From NCBI GenBank assembly GCA_900551615.1, contig URWN01000035.1, positions 1 through 13,494 of the forward strand: a stretch of DNA of 13,494 bases, in the 5' to 3' direction. Origin of the DNA: an uncultured Clostridium sp. GTDB lineage: Bacteria; Bacillota; Clostridia; TANB77; CAG-508. A program made the position numbers and the translations under genes. Shown one piece after another: positions 1-7,152 of the stretch; the first letter of the stretch is position 1; every line of letters begins with the position of its first letter. The notes beneath the pieces were generated by a model, which was not told where the DNA came from, made no database searches, and saw nothing but the letters and a program-made list of their open reading frames with translations.

Positions 1-27
1 AAAATGAAATGTAGAAGGGTTTTTAAA

Positions 28-2958
28 ATGAAAAAAATTAGAGAAAAAATAATATTAGTATTTATTCTATTAATATTAATATTTGCAAACATAGCATCAG
101 CAGTAAAAATATATGATAACACAAATTTAAACAAAATAGAAATTGGAAATGAATTAGAATTTACTATAGATTTTGGTACAGAAATTCAAACAGCAGATTT
201 TTCAGTTCAATTTGATAATGAAAATTTAGAATATAATAGTGCTTCAACAGAAGATTTAAAAACAAACTATATAGCAGAACAAGATAAAATTTTATGCTGT
301 TATTATGATTTAACAAAAATAGGAACAGATAAAATCATATTAAAATTTAAAGCAAAAGCCGAAACAAATAAAACAAATATAAAAATAACAAATATTACTG
401 TACATACAAGAACAGAAGAAAAAACAATTCCAGATATAACAAGTGAAAATATCAAAATTATAAAACCATTTTCAGATTTAACAAATAATATAATTGAAAA
501 CAATATAATATCAAACAATCAGATCAAAAACAATACCACTGAAAATAATACAACGAACAATGGCGTAATTTCAAATAACATTAATAATATAATAAACAAC
601 AATACAGATTCAAATATAGTAGATAATAAAAATAACAAAAAAGAAGAAAATAAAACAATTTCAGTAAAACCAATACTGAAAACAGGAGTAGACTTTAAAT
701 TTGGAGAATTATTAATAATATTAATAACACTTTTAATATTTATATTAATACTAAAAAATGAACAATTACCAAAAAAGACAAAAATTATATTAGCTATTAT
801 AATTATTTTAATAGGAAGCATTACATTTTTAAGCAAATTCGTTTTCGCTACAAATGATGACAAAATACTTATAAATAAAAAAAATAAATCAATTCTAATA
901 GTACTTTCTACATCAAACGAATCAAGAAGTATGACAATAAAAGATTTTAAAGAAAAAACACAAGCAACAAACATTGACAAAGAAATACTAGCACAGGCAA
1001 TAGCAACATTTAAAAATAATGAAAAATATTCAATAAAATTATATGGTGATGAAAATAATAGTGGGAACATAAACTCTAGTGATATTTTTGAATTATTAAA
1101 TGAAAAAAATATAGATACAAATGCTATTGAAGAACTTTGTAATTTCATTATAAAAAAAGCTGAATTTAAAAACTATAGTAATATTTCAACTGGATATGAA
1201 GAATTTAATGAAAATTCAATTGTAACACCAAGTACAACGCCGTTACAACCTGCACAAGATAGATACACAGAATTAAAAAATGTAGAAGAATTAAAAAATC
1301 TAAATGCCCAAATAGGAGACAAATATAAAACTTTAGGCTATTATACAGAAAATGACGGGGGAGCAGGAAGGTATGACATAATAGCAAAAGATACAAATAT
1401 TAAAATAGATAATGGATTATATGTTGAATTAAATAATGGCTTAGTAGCTAAGCTTTCAGTCAGAAATGAAACTGTAAATGTAAAACAGTTTGGAGCTTTA
1501 GGAAATGGTAAAAATGACGATACACAATGCTTGAGAACAGCCTTCAATTCAGGAATTGCTAATGTAGAATTACCAAAAGGCGAATATAAAATTACAGACA
1601 AAATAAAACTAGACACACCTTCTACAAATATAATAGGAAATGCCAGTACTATTTTTACGGATAATGATTACAAACCAGAAAAATATAGTGAATTTTTATT
1701 TGTTATGCAATCAAATGACTGTAATATCAGCAATTTGAATATTGAAGCAAGAGAGACTGAAAATATTGAGAATCAATATAAAGCCCAAGTATATGTAGGA
1801 GCTACAAATATTAAAATTGTTGGATGTTCTTTCAAAGTTCCAGAAACAGCAAGCAATGAACATTCATACAGTAATATAGATTTATATACTGGATGGCATA
1901 ATGTTTTAATAGATAACTGTGAACTATATTTAGCAAATGATGCTAAAGAAGGTGGTTGCATTTGGATAAGAGACTTGTTTAATAGGGGAGCAAGTGATGT
2001 AACTTTTTCAAATAACAGGTGTTATAAAAAATGTCATGATGAAATTTTAGCAGTATTTATGGGAAGTATTGAAAATGTAAATATTTTAAATAATACTTTT
2101 ACAATGCCAAACAGTACTGACCCAAATACTATGTGTTTTACATTTGGATCAAATTCAAGTAAACAAGCTAAAAATATAAGATTTGAAGGAAATACAATAG
2201 ATGTAAAAGCAACAATGAGTTTATTACATTCTAGAAACGCAAATAATCTAAGTATAAAAAATAATAATATAAAATTTGAAAAAGTTAATTTAATTGATAA
2301 TGGAAAAACAAATACATTTATATTATATTTTCCAAAAGACAATCAAGAGAATAATTCAAAAAATGTAATAATTGAAAATAACAGTTTAGAAATAAATAAT
2401 GCTACTTCTAATGACGTTACTGGAATATTATCTTCAAATGCTCAAAATATAACATTTGACAATAATAAAATAACATCAAATGCAAGAATTAATGAAGCAT
2501 TTACAGGTGAAATAGAAAGCATGTTCAATAACAATACGACATTTAATGAATATGTAAGAATTCTAATAAATAAGCCTAAAAAATTCACCCAAAATCATAT
2601 TATATTTAATTCAAAATTTGATACATTGGTACAATACCATTCTGGAAATTTAGATTATGACAGTAATATAAGTAACAATATAATAGAAAGTAATTATGAT
2701 GAAATATCAGATGGAGGGAAATCAAATTTATTAATGTTTAATGGAGGAATTTTAAATAATCATATTGTTACATTTGAAGATAACACCATAAAATCAGAAA
2801 AAGCAAATTACAAGAGTAACTTAATTTATATTTTAAATTTAGCTGATACAACGCCACAAACAATAAAAATCATCAATAATTCAATGAGTGGTTACAAGCT
2901 TGTTTGGAAAGCACAAAATCAAGAAATACACAAGATTATTCTTGAAAATAATACATAA
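28..2958 (+). CDS. Large mosaic surface protein: cohesin-like domain, membrane segments, dockerin-like loop, beta-helix
   Basis: The protein is 976 aa from ATG 28, chosen over ATG 4 because AGAAGGG (13-19) lies 8 nt upstream and the product then opens with a clean signal peptide (MKKIREK, hydrophobic core, ANIASA). Residues about 25-150 look like a cohesin/carbohydrate-binding beta-sandwich (YDNTNL, FSVQFDNENLEY, ILKFKAKA). An Asn-rich linker follows (about 155-210). ILKTG at 216-220 is then followed by hydrophobic helices at about 225-245 and 251-275. At 341-353 a loop starting DENNSGNINSSD resembles a dockerin/EF-hand calcium loop. FGALGNGKNDDT at 488-499 is the hallmark opening of pectate-lyase-3/tailspike-type right-handed beta-helices, and Asn-rich rungs run from there to the C-terminus. 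It probably acts at the cell surface, binding or cleaving polysaccharide. No catalytic residues could be assigned. Domain calls come from motifs only; fold confidence is good, activity unknown. Confidence 0.8.
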   Translation: MKKIREKIILVFILLILIFANIASAVKIYDNTNLNKIEIGNELEFTIDFGTEIQTADFSVQFDNENLEYNSASTEDLKTNYIAEQDKILCCYYDLTKIGTDKIILKFKAKAETNKTNIKITNITVHTRTEEKTIPDITSENIKIIKPFSDLTNNIIENNIISNNQIKNNTTENNTTNNGVISNNINNIINNNTDSNIVDNKNNKKEENKTISVKPILKTGVDFKFGELLIILITLLIFILILKNEQLPKKTKIILAIIIILIGSITFLSKFVFATNDDKILINKKNKSILIVLSTSNESRSMTIKDFKEKTQATNIDKEILAQAIATFKNNEKYSIKLYGDENNSGNINSSDIFELLNEKNIDTNAIEELCNFIIKKAEFKNYSNISTGYEEFNENSIVTPSTTPLQPAQDRYTELKNVEELKNLNAQIGDKYKTLGYYTENDGGAGRYDIIAKDTNIKIDNGLYVELNNGLVAKLSVRNETVNVKQFGALGNGKNDDTQCLRTAFNSGIANVELPKGEYKITDKIKLDTPSTNIIGNASTIFTDNDYKPEKYSEFLFVMQSNDCNISNLNIEARETENIENQYKAQVYVGATNIKIVGCSFKVPETASNEHSYSNIDLYTGWHNVLIDNCELYLANDAKEGGCIWIRDLFNRGASDVTFSNNRCYKKCHDEILAVFMGSIENVNILNNTFTMPNSTDPNTMCFTFGSNSSKQAKNIRFEGNTIDVKATMSLLHSRNANNLSIKNNNIKFEKVNLIDNGKTNTFILYFPKDNQENNSKNVIIENNSLEINNATSNDVTGILSSNAQNITFDNNKITSNARINEAFTGEIESMFNNNTTFNEYVRILINKPKKFTQNHIIFNSKFDTLVQYHSGNLDYDSNISNNIIESNYDEISDGGKSNLLMFNGGILNNHIVTFEDNTIKSEKANYKSNLIYILNLADTTPQTIKIINNSMSGYKLVWKAQNQEIHKIILENNT

Positions 2959-2984
2959 ATATGTTAATATATACAAAGTTAAAT

Positions 2985-3010
2985 AGGGAGAAAACATCTC
3001 CCTTTAATTT
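2985..3010 (+). terminator. Terminator after the surface-protein gene
   Basis: The arms agggag (2985-2990) and ctccct (2998-3003) form a perfect 6-bp stem with a 7-nt loop, followed by a T-rich tail (ttaatttt). It lies 27 nt after the stop codon and ends just before the prfB ribosome binding site. It separates the surface-protein gene from prfB. Confidence 0.7.
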
Positions 3011-3033
3011 TACTTAAGTAGGAGAGTGATAAA

Positions 3034-4138
3034 ATGTTAGAACTTGAAGAAAATATAAGACTACTAGAAGAACTAAAGGCAAAATTACAGAATTTAGGTG
3101 AGTCTCTTTGACATTGCTAAATTAGAACAAGAACTTAGCAAACTAGAAGAAACAACTGCAAATCCAGATTTCTGGACAACTAATAATGAAGAAACAAAAA
3201 AAGTATTATCAGAAATAAAAAGAATTAAAAATAAAGTTGTAAAATACAATGAACTTGAAAAGGAAATAAATGATTCTTTAGAGCTATCACAATTAGTAAA
3301 AGAAAGTTTTGAAGAAGAGCTTTTAAAAGACATAATTAAGAGTACGAAAAAGGAGCAAAGGGAATTAGAAAAGCTTGAGTTAGAAACTCTTTTATCAGGC
3401 AAATATGATGCAAATAACGCTATAGTAACAATTCATCCAGGAGCAGGAGGAACAGAATCACAAGATTGGGCAGAAATGTTATATAGAATGTACACTAGAT
3501 GGGCTACTAAAAATGAATATGAAGTAAAAGAATTAGATTATCTTGAAGGGGAAGAGGCAGGAATAAAAAGCGTTACATTTGAGGTAATCGGCCAAAATGC
3601 CTATGGATACATGAAAAGTGAAAAAGGAGTACATAGACTAGTTAGAATTTCTCCATTTGATAGTGGTGGAAGAAGGCATACATCATTTGCATCAATTGAA
3701 GTATTACCAGAAATTACAGAAGATATAGAAATTAATATAAATCCAGATGATTTAAGAATAGACACATATCGTGCATCAGGAGCAGGCGGACAACATATAA
3801 ATAAAACATCTTCAGCTGTAAGAATAACACATATTCCTACAAACACAGTAGTAGCATGCCAATCAGAACGTTCTCAAATTCAAAACAGAGAAACAGCTAT
3901 GAAAATGCTTAAATCTAAATTATTTGATTTGAAAGAACAAGAACATAAGGAAAAAATTGAAGATTTAAAAGGTGAGCAAAGAGACATTGCATGGGGAAGT
4001 CAAATTCGTTCTTATGTATTTTGCCCATATACAATGGTTAAAGACCATAGAACAAATTATGAAGTAGGAAATGTTCAAGCTGTTATGGATGGCGATTTAG
4101 ATGGATTTATGGAAAGTTATCTGAAACAAAATTTATAA
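3034..4138 (+). CDS. prfB: Peptide chain release factor 2 (programmed +1 frameshift)
   Basis: RF2 recognises UGA and UAA stop codons and triggers peptide release in the ribosome. Translation starts at ATG 3034 (AGGAG at 3020-3024, 9 nt upstream) and reads 25 codons to an in-frame TGA at 3109-3111. A +1 shift at CTT continues with GAC at 3110, giving 367 aa, normal for RF2. In full-length numbering the SPF stop-codon recognition motif is at about 206-208 and the peptidyl hydrolysis motif GGQ at about 251-253 (ASGAGGQHINK). These are essentially the E. coli RF2 positions, which confirms the spliced reading. An open frame from GTG 3098 alone would lack the N-terminal helix. The gene sits alone between two terminators. 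Regulation is by RF2 abundance at the frameshift site. Confidence 0.97.
3093..3112 (+). promoter_or_regulatory. RF2 autoregulatory frameshift site
   Basis: The slippery codon CTT (3106-3108) is followed by TGA and then C at 3112, the poor-context stop CUU UGA C typical of bacterial prfB. Upstream, AGGTGA (within 3096-3102) is a perfect match to part of the anti-Shine-Dalgarno complement and sits a few bases before CTT. It would act as the stimulatory internal SD. Low RF2 favours the shift and high RF2 favours termination, giving a 25-aa peptide. Confidence 0.93.
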
Positions 4139-4149
4139 AATATACATAT

Positions 4150-4200
4150 AATATATAGAGCCATATATTTAATAATATAAGGCTCTATATATTATTTTAA
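4150..4200 (+). terminator. Terminator-like hairpin between prfB and aspartate kinase
   Basis: A perfect 13-bp inverted repeat, aatatatagagcc (4150-4162) and ggctctatatatt (4181-4193), has an 18-nt loop and is followed by attttaa. It begins 11 nt after the prfB stop. The tail is weak in T, so termination may be partial and some read-through into the next gene is possible. Confidence 0.6.
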
Positions 4201-4213
4201 AGAGGTGGTCCAT

Positions 4214-5218
4214 ATGGACACAATAGTAATGAAATTTGGAGGTAGTTCAGTTGCCAATAATGACAGATTAAAATTAGTAGCGCAAAAAATTATAGATATA
4301 TATAATAAAGAAAACAACATAGTTGTAATTCTTTCAGCACAAGGTAAAACAACAGATAAATTAATAAATGAAGCTTCAACAATAATTGAAGAAAATAAAA
4401 ATTTTGGGATTAAAGACCCGTCCCTTAATTCCGAAATTTTTAGAGAAATGGATATGTTACTTAGTTCTGGAGAACAAATTTCAATCTCAAAGTTAAGTAT
4501 GTTACTAAATAATATGGGATATAAGGCTATTTCATTAACAGGATGGCAAGCAGGTATACTTACAGATAACACAAATCAAAATGCTATTATCAAAAACATA
4601 GATACAACAAGAATTTTACAAGAGCTAGAAAAGCGAAAAATTGTTATTATAGCAGGTTTCCAAGGTTATAATGAAAATCTAGATATTACAACATTGGGAA
4701 GAGGAGGCTCAGATACATCAGCTATTGCAATTGCTGCAGCACTAGATGCAAAAGAATGCTATATTTTTTCTGATGTTGATGGAGTTTATACTACAGATCC
4801 AAATAAAATTCCAGAAGCTAAAAAAATTCCAGCACTTTCATATAACGAGATGATGGAGATATCTAGTGAAGGTGCAAAAGTTCTTCATAATAGATGTGCT
4901 GAAATAGGTGATAAATTTAAAATTCCTATTATAACTAAATCTACTTTTAATAATAAAGCAGGTACTATTATTACTGATATTATTGAAGAAAATACAATAA
5001 AAAGTATTGTTAAGAAGGATATTTCTAGAGTTTCTATTGTTGGAAATGGCATTATTAGAAATTATAGTTTTATTAAAGAAGTTTTAGATATTATTCAAAA
5101 GAATAAATTAGAGATGTTAGAATTTAATGTTTCTGAATCTAAAATTTCTATAGATTTTAAAGGAATAATAGAGGATAATTTTTTAAATGAAATGCATAGT
5201 AAAATAATAAATATTTAA
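4214..5218 (+). CDS. lysC: Aspartate kinase with a single C-terminal ACT domain
   Basis: Aspartokinase phosphorylates L-aspartate, the first step towards lysine, diaminopimelate, threonine and methionine. ATG 4214 is preferred over GTG 4205, which lies inside the RBS AGAGGTGG (4201-4208); the product is 334 aa. Visible motifs are KFGGSSV (7-13), SSGEQISISKL (84-94), TLGRGGSDTSA (160-170), SDVDGVYTTDP (186-196) and the domain end GAKVLHNRCAEIGDKFKIPI (220-239). After it comes one ACT-like unit (about 262-334), with RVSIVGNGI and a later FNVSESKISI matching the last ACT domain of the family. Family members usually have 400 or more residues and two ACT domains; about 70 residues are missing here. 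The amino-acid kinase domain is complete, so the gene is probably active but differently regulated. I see no lysine riboswitch upstream. Which paralogue it is (lysC, dapG or thrD-type) cannot be told. Confidence 0.9.
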   Translation: MDTIVMKFGGSSVANNDRLKLVAQKIIDIYNKENNIVVILSAQGKTTDKLINEASTIIEENKNFGIKDPSLNSEIFREMDMLLSSGEQISISKLSMLLNNMGYKAISLTGWQAGILTDNTNQNAIIKNIDTTRILQELEKRKIVIIAGFQGYNENLDITTLGRGGSDTSAIAIAAALDAKECYIFSDVDGVYTTDPNKIPEAKKIPALSYNEMMEISSEGAKVLHNRCAEIGDKFKIPIITKSTFNNKAGTIITDIIEENTIKSIVKKDISRVSIVGNGIIRNYSFIKEVLDIIQKNKLEMLEFNVSESKISIDFKGIIEDNFLNEMHSKIINI

Positions 5219-5249
5219 AAATTGTAGCAACAAAGATTACCATAAAATA

Positions 5250-5278
5250 TTTACATGCTTTGTATATCATGTTATAAT
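5250..5278 (+). promoter_or_regulatory. Strong sigma-A promoter for the 5350 gene
   Basis: TTTACA (5250-5255) and a perfect TATAAT (5273-5278) are separated by exactly 17 bp. Transcription would start near 5285 and give a leader of about 65 nt before the RBS-led ATG at 5350. This is the best promoter visible in the window. Confidence 0.75.
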
Positions 5279-5283
5279 TATAT

Positions 5284-5302
5284 AAAGGTTTTATAAACCT
5301 TT
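5284..5302. promoter_or_regulatory. Palindrome at the predicted transcription start
   Basis: aaaggttt (5284-5291), tat, aaaccttt (5295-5302) is a perfect 8-bp inverted repeat with a 3-nt centre. It begins 5 nt after the -10 box, so it overlaps the predicted +1. It could be an operator in DNA or a 5'-end RNA hairpin that stabilises the transcript. The sequence alone cannot tell which. Confidence 0.45.
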
Positions 5303-5349
5303 GCAAAAATAAAGTAACTACAACATACAAAACATTAGGAGGTATCTAT

Positions 5350-5685
5350 ATGAAAAATCGTGATTTTGAATTTTCAAAAACTCGGAAACAATTACAAAAG
5401 TACAAAAATCAAGGAAAGAAGGAATTGACTTGGAAGCTTTCAAGTAAGAAAATTCAAATTATAAAACTTATGGACTTAAGATTCGAGCCTTGGCTATATG
5501 AAATAAAAACGAGGCCACTTTATAACATACGTAGCATAAAAAGTCCTTTATTAAAGGAAATTCATTATAAAAATAAGCAAGGCCACAATATGTATGTTAG
5601 AAGATTAAATCACGACGAACAGCAGCTATTAAAAGATTTTGGCATAAAGTTCAGAGTTGTAAAATACAAGATATATCTGTATTAG
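5350..5685 (+). CDS. Small basic protein of unknown function
   Basis: The product is 111 aa, and I do not recognise the family. The start ATG 5350 is well supported by AGGAGGT (5337-5343) 6 nt upstream. The protein is rich in Lys and Arg, especially in the first 40 residues (FSKTRKQLQKYKNQGKKEL), and has no membrane segment, signal peptide or Cys motif. The C-terminal half has aromatic and hydrophobic stretches that look like beta-strands (FRVVKYKIYLY). The charge suggests nucleic-acid or ribosome contact, but that is inference only. It is monocistronic, with its own consensus promoter, a palindrome at +1 and a strong terminator. It is less A+T-rich than its surroundings and has ordinary coding character, so it is very likely a real gene. 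Confidence 0.8.
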   Translation: MKNRDFEFSKTRKQLQKYKNQGKKELTWKLSSKKIQIIKLMDLRFEPWLYEIKTRPLYNIRSIKSPLLKEIHYKNKQGHNMYVRRLNHDEQQLLKDFGIKFRVVKYKIYLY

Positions 5686-5711
5686 TAAAAATTTTGTAGT
5701 TCTATTTTTTT

Positions 5712-5746
5712 GGGGGTAAGTTTTTTCTTACCCCCTGTTTTTGTTC
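5712..5746 (+). terminator. Strong Rho-independent terminator
   Basis: gggggtaag (5712-5720), a T6 loop (5721-5726) and cttaccccc (5727-5735) form a perfect 9-bp GC-rich stem followed by tgtttttgtt. It starts 26 nt after the stop of the 5350 gene and insulates it from yabP. Confidence 0.93.
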
Positions 5747-5820
5747 TAAAAAAGACAACCAGTGAATATATATAAATATCAGAGAAAATAAAAATTCTTT
5801 TGAAAGGAATGTGATTTCAT

Positions 5821-6117
5821 ATGACAATTGATGAAAGAAAAACAATTAATACAGGTGTAATACAAAATTTAATATTAGAAAATAGGGGAAAGCTAAGCAT
5901 ATCAGGAGTAAATGACGTATTAAGCTTTGATGACCAAGTAGTAATGGTAGAAACAGAATTAGGGTTACTTACAGTCAAAGGAGAAAATATTAGGATAAAT
6001 AAATTAAGTATAGATACATCAGAAGTAATTATAGAAGGAGACATATCATACCTAGCCTATAGTGACAAAGAACTCGAAAAAACAAAAGGAAACTTAATCA
6101 GCAAAATATTTAAATAA
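5821..6117 (+). CDS. yabP: Sporulation protein YabP
   Basis: YabP is a small sporulation protein known from Bacillus, where it is made in the mother cell and works with YabQ in the spore coat/cortex. The 98-aa product shows the family pattern: a beta-rich body with LENRGKLSISGVNDVLSFDD (19-38), then LGLLTVKGENIRINKLSID (48-66) and IEGDISYLAYSD. It has no signal peptide or membrane segment and ends with a Lys-rich tail. The start ATG 5821 follows AAAGGA (5803-5808) at a rather long spacing of 12 nt; no better start exists. It is followed 17 nt later by yabQ. I could not pick out a convincing sigma-E promoter in the 85 nt upstream. The neighbour order yabP-yabQ-divIC strongly supports the call. 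Confidence 0.9.
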   Translation: MTIDERKTINTGVIQNLILENRGKLSISGVNDVLSFDDQVVMVETELGLLTVKGENIRINKLSIDTSEVIIEGDISYLAYSDKELEKTKGNLISKIFK

Positions 6118-6134
6118 ACAAAGGATTGATGAAA

Positions 6135-6623
6135 ATGATACTAAATCAAGCAAACCTATTTTTAATATTTACAATAAATGGTATTTTAATAGGTCTATTA
6201 TTTGACATATTTAGAATATTAAGAAAAAGTTTTAAAACATCAGATATAATTACATATACAGAAGACCTTATATTTTGGATTTTAACAGGTTTACTATTAT
6301 TATATTCAATATTTACTTTTAGTAATGGAGAAGTCCGTTTTTACATGTTTTTAGCGGTTTTCTGTGGATGTTTAATATATATGCTACTATTCAGCAAATA
6401 TTTTATAAATATAAATGTAAAAATAATTTTAATCATAAAAAAAATAATAAAAGCTATAATATCTATTATTATATTACCACTTAAAATACTAATACGATTT
6501 CTAAAAAAAATATTTTTTAAACCCATTAATTTTATGACAATAAACTTCAAAAAACTAGGCATTGACATTCAGAAAAAGTCAAAAAATATACTTAAGTTAC
6601 AAAAAAATAAAAAGAAAGTTTAA
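6135..6623 (+). CDS. yabQ: Spore cortex biosynthesis protein YabQ
   Basis: YabQ is a multi-pass membrane protein of the forespore outer membrane needed for spore cortex formation. The 162-aa product has hydrophobic segments at about 5-25, 42-60, 66-88 and 95-117, then a basic cytoplasmic tail with many Lys residues (FLKKIFFKP, KKSKNILKLQKNKKK). The N-terminal pattern LIGLLFDIFRILRK is typical of the family. ATG 6135 is preferred because AAAGGA (6120-6125) lies 9 nt upstream; ATG 6129 would leave only 3 nt. It is shorter than the Bacillus protein, mainly in the variable tail. It probably shares a transcript with yabP. The following 92 nt before divIC contain a separate AAGGAGG and a start-stop ORF. 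Confidence 0.88.
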   Translation: MILNQANLFLIFTINGILIGLLFDIFRILRKSFKTSDIITYTEDLIFWILTGLLLLYSIFTFSNGEVRFYMFLAVFCGCLIYMLLFSKYFININVKIILIIKKIIKAIISIIILPLKILIRFLKKIFFKPINFMTINFKKLGIDIQKKSKNILKLQKNKKKV

Positions 6624-6715
6624 AAAAATACATTTTTTTCATAAAATAAGGAGGATTTTTATAAAAAATGTAGAAATATATATTATACGTTATTTAGAGG
6701 TGGAGAAAGATACTT

Positions 6716-6988
6716 ATGAAAAAAAGAAAATTATACAAAAAATTACTAATTTTATTAGTTTTAATATACGCAATATTTACTTTAGTAAATCAACAAAAAG
6801 TAATAAACCAATATACTTCAAATAGTAAAGAACTTGCAAGCAAAATAGAAGAACAAGAAAATTATAAAAAAGAACTTGTAGCAGAAAAAGACAATGTAAA
6901 TTCAAAAGAATATATAGAACAAATGGCAAGAGAAAAGTTAGATATGTATTATCCTAACGAAAAAGTTTATGTAGATAAAGGGATGTAA
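6716..6988 (+). CDS. divIC: Septum formation initiator, DivIC/FtsB family
   Basis: DivIC is a bitopic division protein that forms a complex with FtsL and DivIB at the septum. The 90-aa product has a short Lys-rich cytoplasmic end, one membrane helix (about 9-26, LLILLVLIYAIFTLV), and an extracellular coiled coil (about 30-65, IEEQENYKKELVAEKD). It ends with the family's signature YIEQMAREKLDMYYPNEKVY (67-86). ATG 6716 has AGAGGTGGAG (6696-6705) upstream at about 10 nt. Its position right after yabQ matches the yabP-yabQ-divIC order of Bacillus. The S1-domain gene that usually follows is absent; a terminator and rho come next. Confidence 0.92.
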   Translation: MKKRKLYKKLLILLVLIYAIFTLVNQQKVINQYTSNSKELASKIEEQENYKKELVAEKDNVNSKEYIEQMAREKLDMYYPNEKVYVDKGM

Positions 6989-6990
6989 TT

Positions 6991-7020
6991 AAGCGCACAT
7001 ATAATAGCGCTTTTTATATT
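6991..7020 (+). terminator. Terminator after divIC
   Basis: aagcgc (6991-6996) and gcgctt (7007-7012) form a 6-bp GC-containing stem with a 10-nt loop, followed by tttatattttttattt. It starts 3 nt after the divIC stop and closes the yabP-yabQ-divIC unit. Confidence 0.8.
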
Positions 7021-7055
7021 TTTTATTTAAAATACTTCCTTTTTCTGGAAAAATA

Positions 7056-7064
7056 TGTTATAAT
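7056..7064 (+). promoter_or_regulatory. Extended -10 promoter for rho
   Basis: TGTTATAAT (7056-7064) is a perfect extended -10 element (TGnTATAAT). The -35 region at the usual distance (ttcctt, 7036-7041) is poor, as is common for extended -10 promoters. It lies just after the divIC terminator and would give an rho leader of roughly 80 nt. Confidence 0.55.
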
Positions 7065-7152
7065 AATAACGTAATTTATTTAATTCGAAAAAAAATCCCA
7101 TAAAAAAGTAAAATAAATAATAAATATACAAATTTAATTTTTAGGAGGAATC

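Noticed and set aside
519..1148. Long minus-strand open frame opposite the surface-protein gene
   Set aside because: It is the antisense of an Asn/Lys/Ile-rich coding region, which leaves few stops by composition. It has no RBS, and the + strand protein has clear domains.
4139..4213. Possible lysine riboswitch before the aspartate kinase
   Set aside because: The gap is only 75 nt and is filled by one terminator-like hairpin, far too short and simple for the lysine aptamer.
5050..5340. Hidden frameshift restoring a longer aspartate kinase C-terminus
   Set aside because: The ACT domain reads to its normal end before the stop at 5218, and the following sequence in other frames shows no ACT-like residues, so the missing part is internal, not terminal.
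6562..6825. 87-codon + strand ORF spanning the yabQ-divIC junction
   Set aside because: It overlaps the end of yabQ and the start of divIC in another frame, has no RBS at its start, and its product is low-complexity Lys/Ile.
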